Shown in pieces: positions 1 to 9,143 of a stretch of DNA of 40,264 nt. The stretch is from an uncultured Coriobacteriaceae bacterium. Its GTDB lineage: Bacteria; Actinomycetota; Coriobacteriia; Coriobacteriales; Eggerthellaceae. The notes below the pieces were generated by a model, which searched no databases, was not told where the DNA came from, and worked only from the letters and a program-made list of their open reading frames with translations. Each line of letters begins with the position of its first letter. Position 1 is the stretch's first letter. The stretch lies in NCBI GenBank assembly GCA_900552365.1, contig URZP01000005.1:1-40264 (forward strand). The letters run 5' to 3'. The translations under genes were made by a program, and so were the position numbers.

Positions 1-3000
1 CGGCCTTGAGCGTGTAGTTACCGGCACCCACATTTGCGAGCTTGCCGTTGACAAAGAACTGCCAGTAATTCCAAGTGCTTTCGTTAACTTGCTCGGTCGA
101 AAGCGTCACGTTCTTATTGAACGGTGACGTCAGCGAATTGAGGAACCAACCGTACGAGCCCGTACCCGTGTCGGCGCCAATACCGGCCTGCTTAAAGACC
201 TGCTCGGAAAGATCGGCGGCAGTTGCGCCCTCTTCCACCAGTGCAGTCGTAGGTTGAGCCCACGTCTGCTGAGCACCCGAAGCGTCCTGGCCGATAACGG
301 TGCAGCTTACCGAAAGCTGGTCGGTGGGTGCAGCGTCGCCGTACTTGGAGTAGCACCAGACGACCGAGTCGCCGGCCTCGAGCGTGTAGCCGCCTGCGCC
401 AACCGACGCGGCCGTGCCGTTGATAAAGAGCTGCCAGTACGCTCCGGTCTGCGAATCATAGCCAAGCGTTTGGCCCGCGTCGACGGGCGAGGTGATGGAA
501 TTGAGGTACCACCCCCAGGTTCCCATGCCGTAATCGGCGGTGAGGCCGTTCTTCTTGAAGAGCGCCTCAGAGAGGTCGGCGGCGGTAGACCCCGTTTTGA
601 GCGTATACGGCTCGGCGGCGGTCCAGGTCTGCTGGTTGCCATCGGCGTCGATGCCGATAACTGAACATGTTGCTGTAACCTCAGGAGCGACCTGACCGCT
701 CGTTCCAAGCACGGTCACCGTCGCAGAGACGTCCTGGTTGGCGAGTTTTGCGTACGTGGCGTTATTCGGATAGCGCTCGGCGTAACGCGCGTACTTCTCA
801 CTGGAAAGGCGAGAAGTGATAGTGACCTTGGTGTTGTACTCAGGCTGAGTGACAAGAAGGTTCTCCGCAGAGACGACACTGGTGTCGCTCGACTTGAAGA
901 GGCGCCACTGCTGGCCGCTCATGTCGTCGTAGCCCTCGAGCTCAACCGGAACAATGCCCGAGCCCGCGGCGTCGGTAGTCGCCTTGTCGTAGCTCCACGC
1001 GAGCTTACCGTCGGTGTCGAGATACGCCTTCTGGAAGGCGTGCATATTTGCGGTCACGCCGGCGACGTCCTGACCGTCGAGGATGGCCTCGGCGTAGCCC
1101 GCCTTGGCGGCCTCCATGAGCTTAAGCTCGTTGTCAAGGTCGGCCTGATCCTGCGGCGCAACCGTGAAGTCAAGCGTCTTTGTGGCAGTGACCTCAGGGT
1201 TGTTCTTATCCGTAACCGTGCAGGTGAGTTTCGTGGAGACGGCACCCTTACCGGCCTCGGGACGGAAGACCGTGCCCTTGTAGCCGTTGAAGGTCACGTC
1301 ATCGGTGCTCGCGGAGTACTCGACCTTATAGTATTTGCCGTCGACGCCGAGCGTGCTCGTGCGCGGCATCTGGAGGTCATCGGTCAGGCCGTCCTTATTG
1401 GCAACCGTATCGGTACCGGAGTACTTGATGTTGTCGTAAGTAAACGCCGCGTCGACCTTCTCCTGCAGCGCCTTCTTGTCGGCAGCAACCTTCTCGGGAT
1501 CGCCCTTGACGGTCACGACATGCGTAGCCTCGCCGGTCACCTTGACACCGTCGGAGACATTCGACGGAACGGTAACCTTGGCGGTCAGCGTAACTTCACG
1601 GTCGCTCGATGCGTGCGCGACTTTGCCCGTGTAGTTACCCCAGCCATAGCCCGACACAAACAGAGCATCGGCATCGGAGCTTGTCCACTCGACGGAGAAC
1701 TTCTTGTTGGAGCCTGCCTTGTACGGCAGCGTGAGGTTCTGGGTAACGCTCTCGGCAGTATCACCCGAGGCATAACCGATAACGAGCTGCTCAGCGGCCT
1801 CGTCGAGCAGATCCTGAAGCTTATCCTCGTCCCAAGCGACTTTGACGGCCTTATCGGGCTGATAGTACTCAGTCTCCTCACCCGCGCGCGAAAGCTCAAA
1901 GGCCACATCGGCACTGCGAAGCTGGTCGAGGTTGTATCCCGTGTACTCGTCGGGATTCATGTAGAAGAACGTAACGGCGCCGTTGGTGTCGTCCTGGGCG
2001 TCGGAGATACCGACGGTGGCGCGCGCGTCCTCGGAGCGGAACAGTACGCCGCCCTCGGAAACCTTGACGTCGATGTCATCGAAGCCGAGCTTCTCGAGCT
2101 GGGCCTTCAGCAGGTCGTTGACGTTGGAACCCTTGGAGCTGTAGTCCGCGATGAGCTGAACATTCTTGTCGTTGAGCTTTTGGACTGCTGCCTCAAGCGA
2201 GCCTGCGGCGATGACGGGATTGGCCGATACAAGCTCGACCGTCGAGCTGCCGCTCGTGGCGACAGCCTTCAGATACTTGCCCGCGGCAGAGGCAGACACC
2301 TTTGCCGTAGCGCCCGACATGTCGGACAGCAGCGTCCAGTCGGCCTCCGGAGCCTTCGCATCGTCCGCCGCATACCACGCAACCGTCGCCTGACCGGTGA
2401 CGTCGATACCATCGGTAGGCGAACCGTCAGCGCGCTTGGCCTGCACCGTCGCCTTGACGCTATCGCCCGAGATGAGATGGATCGAGTCGCTATTGATCGG
2501 TGGGTCGGCAATCACGCGCAGCAGGTTATACTCCCCCGCCGCCGTGACGCCATCGGAGGAAACCCACTCGACGGTATTGTCGAGTGCGCGCGCCGTGAGT
2601 TTGATGCGCTTGCCGACGAGAGAATCGTTGAGCGTCAGCGCGCCGGTCTCGGCGTCAATGCCTTCGGTGAGTTCCGCCCAGTCCGAATCACCCTCGCCCT
2701 TGGCATACCAAGCGAGCGTGAGCTTAGCGTCCTCGGGCAGATCGGAATCGGACCAGCTCGAGGAGCCGGGAATCTTCACGCGCGGGGTGAGCACCGCGCC
2801 GACGGAAAGCGTCGTCGAAGACGCCTCGTTGGGCGCAACGGATTTGAGCTCGTATTGCCCGGCAAGCGTCACGGGGCCAACGGGGTCGACGGACTGCGCA
2901 CCGTCGTAGGTGCTCTTTTTCTCGGTGCTCTTCACCGAGTTTTTGCTCGTGGCGATTACGCGAATGTACTTGCCCACCATATCGGCCGTGGGCGTGTACG

Positions 3001-5260
3001 TTGCGGAGTCGGTCGCATCGGGAATGTTGACGAAGTGGCTGTCGTAGGAGCTCTTGTCGTTGGAGTACTGCCACTGATAGTGGACCGTGTCCGTCGCGGA
3101 GACGTTGGTGTAGTAATTGCCCTTGGTCGCCTTGGCCGTCAGAACCTTGCCTGCGGCAATCTGACCAGATGCCAGCGCACCCTCAACCGTCACACCGTAA
3201 AGCTCAACGGAGCCAGCTTCGACAATAAGGACGGCACTCGACTTCTCGTCACCAAAACCGCCGTTAGCACATGCCACGACATATTTACCGGCGTAGGACG
3301 CATCGGGTGCAAAGGTATTGGTGGCCGCGCCATCGATCTTCGTCGTGCATGTCTTCGCCGTATCGCCGCAGTACCACGACCACGCAACGTGCTCGTTGGC
3401 GGTTACATCGCCCGAAGCCGCGTCGGCGGTCGCCGTAATGATTTCTCCCGCGTTGGCCTCGCCCATCTTGTCGAGCTTTACGCTCGTGACGTTGACGGAA
3501 GTCGCAGCGCCGATAAGATTCGTGCCCCTGGTGGTGCGCATGCTGTCGCCAACCTTTGCGGTAACAACGCAGCGAACCGACTTGCCCTCATGGGAAGCGA
3601 GCTTGAGCGTATTGGACGTCGCATCCTCGATGTCGGCGTAATCGCCGTTCTTTTTATCTGCGACTTGCCACTGATAATTCAGCTTAGAGGCGTCAATATA
3701 ATTACTCGCGCCCTTTTCCTTGGCAAGCACCTGCACCGTGTCGTCGGCGGTGTAGACATAGATGCCGCTCGTCGAGCCCTCTTTTGCGAGAATTGCCGAG
3801 TAGATCTCGACGGCGCCCGCGAGCTTAAAGGGGCCAATGCCAAAGCCCGTCGAGTAATCGCCAAAGGCAACATCATTCGCACCAGCATTGGCCGACACGG
3901 ATACGTAATAGCCGGCGAGGTCCTCGCCAACCGTCAACGTCGAGCCAGTAACGCCCTCAATGGTCTCCCATGCCGTGGAACTCGACGGGGCAGACGTGCC
4001 CTTGTACTTTTTCCAGGTATAGGTGACCCTAGAATTGTCGACGTAGCTGGGTCTGTAGCTCGAGCCAGTGTACGCCTTAGCCGTGAGGGTTGCGCCGATT
4101 TCGGTGGAAGAAGCGGACAACTCAACACCGGCGAGTTTGACAGCGCCGGCCTTCATCACGGCATCTGAGGTCGGCGCCTCGACGTCATTGACGCCCGCGT
4201 TGGCAACCACCTTGAGATACTTGCCGGCAAGGTCCTCGGGCACCGTAAAGGTCGCCGACATCGCGCCTTCAATCTTGGTCCAACCAGAGTTTTTATTCGT
4301 CGACTCGTACCAGGTGTAGGTCACCTTGATGTCGCTCGAAGCGGGCGTGTTGTACGCGGTATACGGCGTAGCAGTGAGTGTGTCGCCAACGGCGGGAGAC
4401 GAGCTACTCAGCTTGACGGAGTAGAGGTTTGCCTGCCCGGCGCCCAGCACGGGACCGGGAATGTAATTGGCATTGATGCCCGAGCCGTAAGAAACGGAGG
4501 GGCCGTAATAGTCCTTGCCACCCGCAGTTACTTTGCAGATGAAGTACTTGCCCACCATCGCATCGGTGACGGTGAGGGACTGCTCATGACCTACGACCTC
4601 AGTGTAGTCGGAGACGTCGTTGCTAGCCTTAACCGTACCGGCGAGCCAGGTGTAAGTCCAGGTGCCTGGGTTGGTGACGGACTGAGTTTCGGTGGTGGGG
4701 TCACCCCAATCGTCCTCGGTCTCCACCTCGTCGTACATATTTGTCCAAAGCGTCTCACCAGCCTTGAGCGCGCCATACTTTGTGGAATAGGAACTGTTTT
4801 TATCCTTTAAGTCCTGGATATAGACCTTGGCGTCGGAGGTCAGCTCCTCGGCAGAGGCGATTGCGGGAGCATCGACCTTTCCCGTGGCGGTAACCGCAGT
4901 GGGCGCGACGGCCGCAGGCTGCTTGACAGCAGCGTCGGCTTCGGGCGCGGGCTCCTCTGCCGGCTCCTCGTCAGCCGCAGGCACCTGCTCGACGTCGGCT
5001 GCGGCATCAGCTGCGGCGTCGTCGACCGCGGGCTCCTGGTCGGCGTCGGCCGCGGGCTCCTGGTCGGCGTCGGCCGCGACGTCGTCGGACGCGGGCGCGT
5101 CCTCGGCAGACTGATCCTTGACAGCGGCCTCGGCCTGCGGCGTCGCCGCGAGCTCATCGACTGCCTCGGCGAGCGCGGGCGCCGGCACGAGGGCCGTCGC
5201 CGTAACGAGCGCGAGCAGCAGCGCGAGCACGCGTTCCGTCAGCGTTTTTTTGGGTTTCAT
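1..5260 (-). CDS. Giant secreted Ig-like/DUF4430 surface protein (3' end outside window)
   Basis: The frame is open from an ATG at 5260 to the window edge: 1753 residues with no stop, C-terminus missing. The start follows a strong GGAGGAGG Shine-Dalgarno. Residues 1 to about 31 form a signal peptide (MKPKKTLTERVLALLLALV..., ending near ALAEA). Residues 33-125 are an acidic Ala/Asp/Glu/Pro linker. About eight Ig-like modules follow, each ending in a GKY-x-V-x-A-x-AG-like strand, near residues 238, 343, 452, 557, 658, 762, 883 and 995. Residues about 1160-1510 resemble atrophied bacterial Ig domains (for example NLTLPYKAG...VEWTSSDAD). Two DUF4430-like modules begin near 1533 and 1653; each has a V-IG-D-A-G-QQTW strand and a YWQ-F-NG core. 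From the architecture I infer an adhesin or ligand-binding surface protein. The anchor type cannot be seen here. No enzyme domain is visible. Confidence 0.9.
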   Translation of the reverse strand, partial: MKPKKTLTERVLALLLALVTATALVPAPALAEAVDELAATPQAEAAVKDQSAEDAPASDDVAADADQEPAADADQEPAVDDAAADAAADVEQVPAADEEPAEEPAPEADAAVKQPAAVAPTAVTATGKVDAPAIASAEELTSDAKVYIQDLKDKNSSYSTKYGALKAGETLWTNMYDEVETEDDWGDPTTETQSVTNPGTWTYTWLAGTVKASNDVSDYTEVVGHEQSLTVTDAMVGKYFICKVTAGGKDYYGPSVSYGSGINANYIPGPVLGAGQANLYSVKLSSSSPAVGDTLTATPYTAYNTPASSDIKVTYTWYESTNKNSGWTKIEGAMSATFTVPEDLAGKYLKVVANAGVNDVEAPTSDAVMKAGAVKLAGVELSASSTEIGATLTAKAYTGSSYRPSYVDNSRVTYTWKKYKGTSAPSSSTAWETIEGVTGSTLTVGEDLAGYYVSVSANAGANDVAFGDYSTGFGIGPFKLAGAVEIYSAILAKEGSTSGIYVYTADDTVQVLAKEKGASNYIDASKLNYQWQVADKKNGDYADIEDATSNTLKLASHEGKSVRCVVTAKVGDSMRTTRGTNLIGAATSVNVTSVKLDKMGEANAGEIITATADAASGDVTANEHVAWSWYCGDTAKTCTTKIDGAATNTFAPDASYAGKYVVACANGGFGDEKSSAVLIVEAGSVELYGVTVEGALASGQIAAGKVLTAKATKGNYYTNVSATDTVHYQWQYSNDKSSYDSHFVNIPDATDSATYTPTADMVGKYIRVIATSKNSVKSTEKKSTYDGAQSVDPVGPVTLAGQYELKSVAPNEASSTTLSVGAVLTPRVKIPGSSSWSDSDLPEDAKLTLAWYAKGEGDSDWAELTEGIDAETGALTLNDSLVGKRIKLTARALDNTVEWVSSDGVTAAGEYNLLRVIADPPINSDSIHLISGDSVKATVQAKRADGSPTDGIDVTGQATVAWYAADDAKAPEADWTLLSDMSGATAKVSASAAGKYLKAVATSGSSTVELVSANPVIAAGSLEAAVQKLNDKNVQLIADYSSKGSNVNDLLKAQLEKLGFDDIDVKVSEGGVLFRSEDARATVGISDAQDDTNGAVTFFYMNPDEYTGYNLDQLRSADVAFELSRAGEETEYYQPDKAVKVAWDEDKLQDLLDEAAEQLVIGYASGDTAESVTQNLTLPYKAGSNKKFSVEWTSSDADALFVSGYGWGNYTGKVAHASSDREVTLTAKVTVPSNVSDGVKVTGEATHVVTVKGDPEKVAADKKALQEKVDAAFTYDNIKYSGTDTVANKDGLTDDLQMPRTSTLGVDGKYYKVEYSASTDDVTFNGYKGTVFRPEAGKGAVSTKLTCTVTDKNNPEVTATKTLDFTVAPQDQADLDNELKLMEAAKAGYAEAILDGQDVAGVTANMHAFQKAYLDTDGKLAWSYDKATTDAAGSGIVPVELEGYDDMSGQQWRLFKSSDTSVVSAENLLVTQPEYNTKVTITSRLSSEKYARYAERYPNNATYAKLANQDVSATVTVLGTSGQVAPEVTATCSVIGIDADGNQQTWTAAEPYTLKTGSTAADLSEALFKKNGLTADYGMGTWGWYLNSITSPVDAGQTLGYDSQTGAYWQLFINGTAASVGAGGYTLEAGDSVVWCYSKYGDAAPTDQLSVSCTVIGQDASGAQQTWAQPTTALVEEGATAADLSEQVFKQAGIGADTGTGSYGWFLNSLTSPFNKNVTLSTEQVNESTWNYWQFFVNGKLANVGAGNYTLKA
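5028..5075 (-). repeat. 24-bp tandem duplication in the acidic linker of the giant protein
   Basis: Two adjacent identical 24-base units (5028-5051 and 5052-5075) encode a repeated Ala-Asp-Gln-Glu-Pro-rich octapeptide in the post-signal linker. The copies are in frame, so copy-number change would vary linker length without breaking the reading frame. Confidence 0.85.
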
Positions 5261-5490
5261 ATACCCCGCCTCCTCCCCTTTCGGGGTCCGGGAGGGCAGG
5301 TAAAAATCGGCAGGGTGCGCCCCCGCCATTCGTCCCTCGCAACGCGCGGACGCGCGCCGCCGCAAGCAGGCGAGCCTTAAACACAGTCATTCAACTGATC
5401 CGGAGTTGAACCGGAATTTTTTTCTCTACTAGGCGTAGCAGCTGTTCGAACCGTGCCCTCAGTTATTCAGATGGACCTAAGTTTAGCAAA

Positions 5491-5862
5491 TCAGACGTTC
5501 GGCGAGCCGACGGCGCGGCAGTCTTTTTGCATGCTAGAAATAAACGGAGGCGGGCTCATCACGTACCAGCGGTTCGTGCCCCTCCACAAATACGTCCGGT
5601 AGCCGCCGAACCGCACGGTAAAGCGCGTGCGGCGGCCGGTGCCCAGGCACGGCCGGCTCTCGCGGCGACTCACCTTGGTGATCTCGAACGCGCGCCCGGA
5701 ACGCCACAGCACGGCAATCGGAGCAAGGCTCCCGTCGGCGTCGATCTCGCAGCGCACACGGACATAGCGCCGCGAGCGCGCTCGGGAACCACCGCATCCT
5801 TTAAGCCGTCCAAGTTTTGGGGCGCAGTTCAAATTGGGAACGCCCTTTCTTCGTGCAGCCAT
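5491..5862 (-). CDS. Small basic hypothetical protein (DUF6504-like)
   Basis: A 123-residue, Arg-rich protein from ATG 5862; a TTG two codons upstream is less likely. The N-terminal part is basic and low in complexity. Residues about 32-105 look folded, with alternating strands: a VRVRCEID strand, an IAVLWRSGRAFEI strand, a GRRTRFTVRF strand and a final NRWYV. This pattern resembles short actinobacterial DUF6504-type proteins, a resemblance judged from memory. The gene starts 20 bp after the ybaN-like gene in the same direction and has only a weak ribosome site, so translational coupling is plausible. No catalytic motif or membrane segment is visible. The function is unknown. Confidence 0.55.
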   Translation of the reverse strand: MAARRKGVPNLNCAPKLGRLKGCGGSRARSRRYVRVRCEIDADGSLAPIAVLWRSGRAFEITKVSRRESRPCLGTGRRTRFTVRFGGYRTYLWRGTNRWYVMSPPPFISSMQKDCRAVGSPNV

Positions 5863-5882
5863 AAGCAAACCGCTCGCTTCGC

Positions 5883-6269
5883 CTACTTAACCTCCGTTGC
5901 AGGCGCCGTCGGCACGCGAAATCCGATCAGCCAGAACAAGAACACCGCAACGCACCCGAGGATCGCCCATACCAAAGGACGAGCCACCACAACGGCACTT
6001 ACCGCCATCACCGCATACGATAAGCTCAGGATAGACACCTTCTTGCGCATGGGGATCCCGTCACCGGAATTGATCGGCTCAACATACGCCTTGTAGACCT
6101 CGGTCTGAGCCAGCCAGTCGTTCAAGCGCTGCGAACTGCGCGAGAACAGAAACGCGGCGGCAAGCAACAACGGCGTTGTGGGCAGAACCGGCAAAAACGC
6201 GCCGCAAACGCCCAGAACGACGCATAAACAGCCTACAGAAACAAAGATCGCTTTCTTCAAGGGATTCAT
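5883..6269 (-). CDS. YbaN/DUF454-family inner-membrane protein
   Basis: A 128-residue protein from ATG 6269, with AAGGG upstream; a TTG two codons earlier lacks support. The N-terminal hydrophobic helix leads into FLPVLPTTPLLLAAAF, the hallmark Pro/Thr-rich segment of the DUF454 (YbaN) family. Next comes an amphipathic FSRSSQRLNDWL stretch, then two more hydrophobic helices near residues 83-115. The length matches the family, whose molecular role is not established. The gene has its own promoter with a 19-bp spacer containing the same dyad found before merR, so it is probably a direct target of the neighbouring MerR protein. It likely forms an operon with the small gene downstream. Confidence 0.85.
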   Translation of the reverse strand: MNPLKKAIFVSVGCLCVVLGVCGAFLPVLPTTPLLLAAAFLFSRSSQRLNDWLAQTEVYKAYVEPINSGDGIPMRKKVSILSLSYAVMAVSAVVVARPLVWAILGCVAVFLFWLIGFRVPTAPATEVK

Positions 6270-6313
6270 GAACAACCCTTAGCCTTTCTTGCAAGTTCCC
6301 TATCGCGCAAGAG

Positions 6314-6344
6314 ACGATAGCGAGCGACGCTGCGTCGTTGTCAA
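6314..6344 (-). promoter_or_regulatory. MerR-type promoter/operator of the ybaN-like gene
   Basis: On the minus strand a perfect TTGACA (6344-6339) and TATCGT (6319-6314) are separated by 19 bp (6320-6338). The spacer contains the dyad CGACG-CAG-CGTCG. A 19-bp spacer with a centred dyad is the signature of MerR-activated promoters. The same CGACG-YAG-CGTCG core lies in the spacer before merR. Confidence 0.7.
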
Positions 6345-6465
6345 CGGTGATCTATACAGAAAACGCCAAAGGCGAAACTATTTCCGAAACCGGGAAACGA
6401 ATAGCGACAAACAACCGCCTTATCGCAACAAAAGGGTTGCATGCTTCTGACACGCAGGAAAAAAG

Positions 6466-7185
6466 CTACTCGATCCCGAAATGGTTCGAAGCATCTTGAA
6501 GAAAACTCAGCGTACGTCGCTGAATGCCAGCATAAAAGTCACGTCCGTACTGCCTTGGGCCCGCTTTTCGCTGATTCGCCAATCGTTTCAGCCCCGCCAG
6601 CGCATAGGACATGCCGCCCAGCTCAGAGAAACGAACCGCAAGCTCACGTGCCCGCTCATCGGAAATCAACACACCATCATGCATTGCCTCGATTGCATCA
6701 CCCATCAGTCGATGCCAATTCGCAACATCATCTTTGGAAAGCTCGGGCACAGCGATATCGCCGACGGATTCCCCGGCGATAGCGAACCAAAGGGTGTCCT
6801 CGCGATCTTGGGCAGCGCCAACGGCATCTGCAACGGCGCCCCAATCAACGCTTTCGTCGCTTTCGACCCGGGAACACAACCCGCGAACCGCGTTCATGTC
6901 ACGCAAGATCTCCGAGCTTTTGCGCTCGAGTTCTTCCTCGCGCTTGGCAAGCGCGGCGGTTAGCTCCGCCTTGGCGTCCCGACTCTCGCTTTCTTGAATC
7001 TCCGACAATGAAAGGCCCAGCTGTTTCAATGCCACGATGCGATACAGGCGCTCCTCGTCAGCCGCCGAATACAAACGGAGGTTTTGCTCCCCCTTGCATG
7101 TGGGATGGAGCAAACCGCGCTGATCGTAATACTGAATAGTTCGAACCGTCACGCCAACACGCGTAGCCAGTTCGCCTACCGTCAT
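6466..7185 (-). CDS. MerR-family transcriptional regulator
   Basis: A 239-residue protein. I chose ATG 7185 because it has AGGA at correct spacing and begins with the canonical MTVGELATRVGVTVRTIQYY helix-turn-helix. An upstream TTG at 7257 falls close to the predicted transcription start and is unlikely. Residues 1-70 are the winged HTH (QYYDQRGLLHP, then LRLYSAADEERL). Residues 75-110 form the dimer coiled coil. The roughly 120-residue C-terminal region is helical, with no Cys metal site and no clear TipAS signature, so the ligand is unknown. The promoter at 7261-7291 carries a dyad in a 19-20 bp spacer, pointing to autoregulation. The matching ybaN promoter points to control of the adjacent membrane protein. 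Confidence 0.88.
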   Translation of the reverse strand: MTVGELATRVGVTVRTIQYYDQRGLLHPTCKGEQNLRLYSAADEERLYRIVALKQLGLSLSEIQESESRDAKAELTAALAKREEELERKSSEILRDMNAVRGLCSRVESDESVDWGAVADAVGAAQDREDTLWFAIAGESVGDIAVPELSKDDVANWHRLMGDAIEAMHDGVLISDERARELAVRFSELGGMSYALAGLKRLANQRKAGPRQYGRDFYAGIQRRTLSFLQDASNHFGIE

Positions 7186-7260
7186 TAAATCCTGACTTGA
7201 TTCGTTGTTCGATTCCTTCACAAGCCCACTCGCATCATCCAGCCGAAAGATCGGCAATCA

Positions 7261-7291
7261 TTATTGCATGACGACGCTACGTCGTCGTCAA
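7261..7291 (-). promoter_or_regulatory. MerR-type autoregulatory promoter/operator
   Basis: On the minus strand a TTGACG (7291-7286) is followed by a 19-bp spacer to CAATAA (or 20 bp to AATAAT). The spacer holds a dyad with GACGACG and CGTCGTC arms around TAG. Positions 6324-6346 and 7270-7292 share nearly the same run of bases, and both lie at promoter positions. This gives merR a leader of about 70 nt before ATG 7185. Confidence 0.65.
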
Positions 7292-7349
7292 TGGCGGTTC
7301 ACGAAGAAAAGCACAACAGCGTCGAACCAACAAAAGACGACTGTCGGCG

Positions 7350-8471
7350 CTAACTCAGTTGAAAGGTCATCAGCACCGGGTTGTGATCGCTATAGGCGAA
7401 ACCGCTGTCGACGTTCTGCGCCGCGGCGACAACGTTATCGGAAACGATGAATCCGTCGATGGCCGAGCAGAACGACACGCCCTTCTCGTACGGGATGTCA
7501 GCATCGCGACACGTCGGCACATCCCAGATATTGTCTGCGCGGACGATCGAGAATCCTTCGGGCAGGTCATCTTGACCAAGGACGGCAAGCCAATCGGGCA
7601 TCTTCTGATCGCTGGGGTACATGGTCTCGCTGCCCCAAAGCGCGTGGTTCCAATCGCCGCCGGCGATAACCCAGTTGCCCGCCTCGAACTCGCTTTTCAT
7701 AAGGCTCGTGATCATCTCAAGCTGCTTGGCGCGCGAGACACCGCCCTTGTCATACGCCGACATATGGCTGTTGATCAGCACCAGCTGCTTGTCGGTTCCC
7801 TCTACAGGCAAGCGAAGCACCTGGAAGCAGCGGTCAAGATCGAACAGCTTCTGGATGGGGTCCTCGCTGATGGGATAGCTGCGACGGACCGCGGAATCGA
7901 TGGTCTGGGACGACAACGTAAGAAGGCCGCTGTTCATGAACCCGATGGGATCGGTTGGCGGATACACGAGATACGACGAGTGCAAGTTCACAGCATATAC
8001 GCTGTTCATCTGCGAAAACGCAGATGTGATGTCGGAAACCTGGTTCACATGCCAGCTTCGGTCGGAGTCGGTGTCCACCTCTTGCAGAAACGCGAAGTCG
8101 GGGCTCAAACCCTGAACCAGCGAGATCACGCCGTCAGTGGAGTAATGAACGGCGTCGGCACTCAGAGCGCGCGCATGGTCACCGACGGTTTCGGTGCCGT
8201 CATTCATAACACCCTCGTCCATGAAGAACGAGAATTCGGGCAGATAGGCACCGAACCCGATGTTGTACGTAAGCGCCGTGTACGAGCGTCCTGTGACAAG
8301 CGCGGTGTCCTGCTGGGCGCCAGCAGCGTCACCGGAGGCCGAGGAAACGGCCAGCTCTTGGTTGTCGGCGATGCGGCTGTACGTCAATTCAAGGTAGGCA
8401 ACATAGCCAGCGAGAACAACGAGCAGAACCGCCAAAACGATGACGATAGCTTTCAGAACTTTTTTCAACAA
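7350..8471 (-). CDS. Membrane-anchored endonuclease/exonuclease/phosphatase-family protein
   Basis: A 373-residue protein starting at TTG 8471, seven bases after an excellent TAGGAGG; the next codon is also TTG. An N-terminal hydrophobic helix (AIVIVLAVLLVVLAGYVAYL) anchors the catalytic domain outside the cytoplasm. EEP-fold landmarks are visible in order: LTYNIGFG near the domain start, FLQEVD (metal-binding Glu), INSHMSAYDKGG, GGDWNH (the D-x-N pair) and a terminal SDHNPVLM. The family hydrolyses phosphodiesters or phosphomonoesters in nucleic acids, lipids or inositol phosphates. The substrate here cannot be read from sequence. The gene is divergent from the nitroreductase and separate from merR. 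Confidence 0.85.
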   Translation of the reverse strand: MLKKVLKAIVIVLAVLLVVLAGYVAYLELTYSRIADNQELAVSSASGDAAGAQQDTALVTGRSYTALTYNIGFGAYLPEFSFFMDEGVMNDGTETVGDHARALSADAVHYSTDGVISLVQGLSPDFAFLQEVDTDSDRSWHVNQVSDITSAFSQMNSVYAVNLHSSYLVYPPTDPIGFMNSGLLTLSSQTIDSAVRRSYPISEDPIQKLFDLDRCFQVLRLPVEGTDKQLVLINSHMSAYDKGGVSRAKQLEMITSLMKSEFEAGNWVIAGGDWNHALWGSETMYPSDQKMPDWLAVLGQDDLPEGFSIVRADNIWDVPTCRDADIPYEKGVSFCSAIDGFIVSDNVVAAAQNVDSGFAYSDHNPVLMTFQLS

Positions 8472-8589
8472 ATCGGGGCCTCCTACAATGTGCTCAAGAC
8501 GCAAGCACGCTCAAGACGTAAAATAGCGTCGAAATGGTCGATCCAGAATCGTACCAGACCTCGCGTCTCAATCATGAGAGGAGCCACCT

Positions 8590-9120
8590 ATGAACATCAA
8601 CGATTACCTGCAGTTAATGAGCGATCGCTATTCCGTCCGCAAATTCTCGGACGAACCCGTCGCCCAAGAGCAGATCGACGCCATCCTGAAAGCAGCGCAG
8701 CTTTCCCCCACTGCTTGCAACGCACAGTCATTCCGCCTGTGCGTGGTTCAAACCCCCGAAGGCCTTGAGAAAATCAACAAGGTCTCGAAGTGCCGCTACG
8801 GCGCACCCGTCGTGATCATCGCCGCTTTCGACACGAAGGTTTCCGCCAAGGGCCTGGGCTTCGAGTCCGGCGACTTCGGCAACGTTGACGCTACCATCGC
8901 GCTTACCAATATGGCGAACGCCGCAACCGCAGCCGGTCTTGGCAGCTGCTGGGTTGGCGCATACGATCCGAAGGAAGTACGCAAAGAATTCAACGTCCCC
9001 GACGACTACATGCTGGTTGACATGCTGATGGTAGGCCATCCCGCGGCCGACTGCGCGCCCGGCCCGCGTCATACTGCAACCGTCGATATGAGCACGTTGG
9101 TCGTGAACGAGTCCTTCTAA
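8590..9120 (+). CDS. Nitroreductase-family FMN oxidoreductase
   Basis: A 176-residue protein from ATG 8590 with GAGGAG at good spacing. It has the nitroreductase core: RYSVRKFSDEPV near residue 13 (FMN phosphate contacts), LSPTACNAQSFR near 38 (flavin ring region), and AAGLGSCWVGAY near 116, followed by VDMLMVGHPA. The length fits the short single-domain subgroup. Members reduce nitro-aromatics, quinones or flavins using NAD(P)H, and the physiological substrate is not evident. The gene is monocistronic, with a strong terminator immediately after it. Confidence 0.9.
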   Translation: MNINDYLQLMSDRYSVRKFSDEPVAQEQIDAILKAAQLSPTACNAQSFRLCVVQTPEGLEKINKVSKCRYGAPVVIIAAFDTKVSAKGLGFESGDFGNVDATIALTNMANAATAAGLGSCWVGAYDPKEVRKEFNVPDDYMLVDMLMVGHPAADCAPGPRHTATVDMSTLVVNESF

Positions 9121-9143
9121 GCACATTTTTCTAGCGAACGCGC

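Noticed and set aside
1040..4168. A 1042-codon open frame on the plus strand
   Set aside because: It is the reverse-strand shadow of the giant surface protein, whose minus-strand reading has a signal peptide and repeated domains. The plus frame has no recognisable domain and no good ribosome site.
5388..5468. tRNA-like segment (minus strand) with a perfect T-arm (TCCGG, loop TTCAACT, CCGGA) and a 7-bp acceptor helix at tRNA distance
   Set aside because: No valid D-arm or anticodon arm can be formed, and U33 and U8 equivalents are missing. The same bases form a competing TCAACT/AGTTGA hairpin, so it is treated as chance or leader structure.
7359..8768. A 469-codon plus-strand frame opposite the EEP-family gene
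   Set aside because: It runs antisense through two well-supported genes and has no family features.
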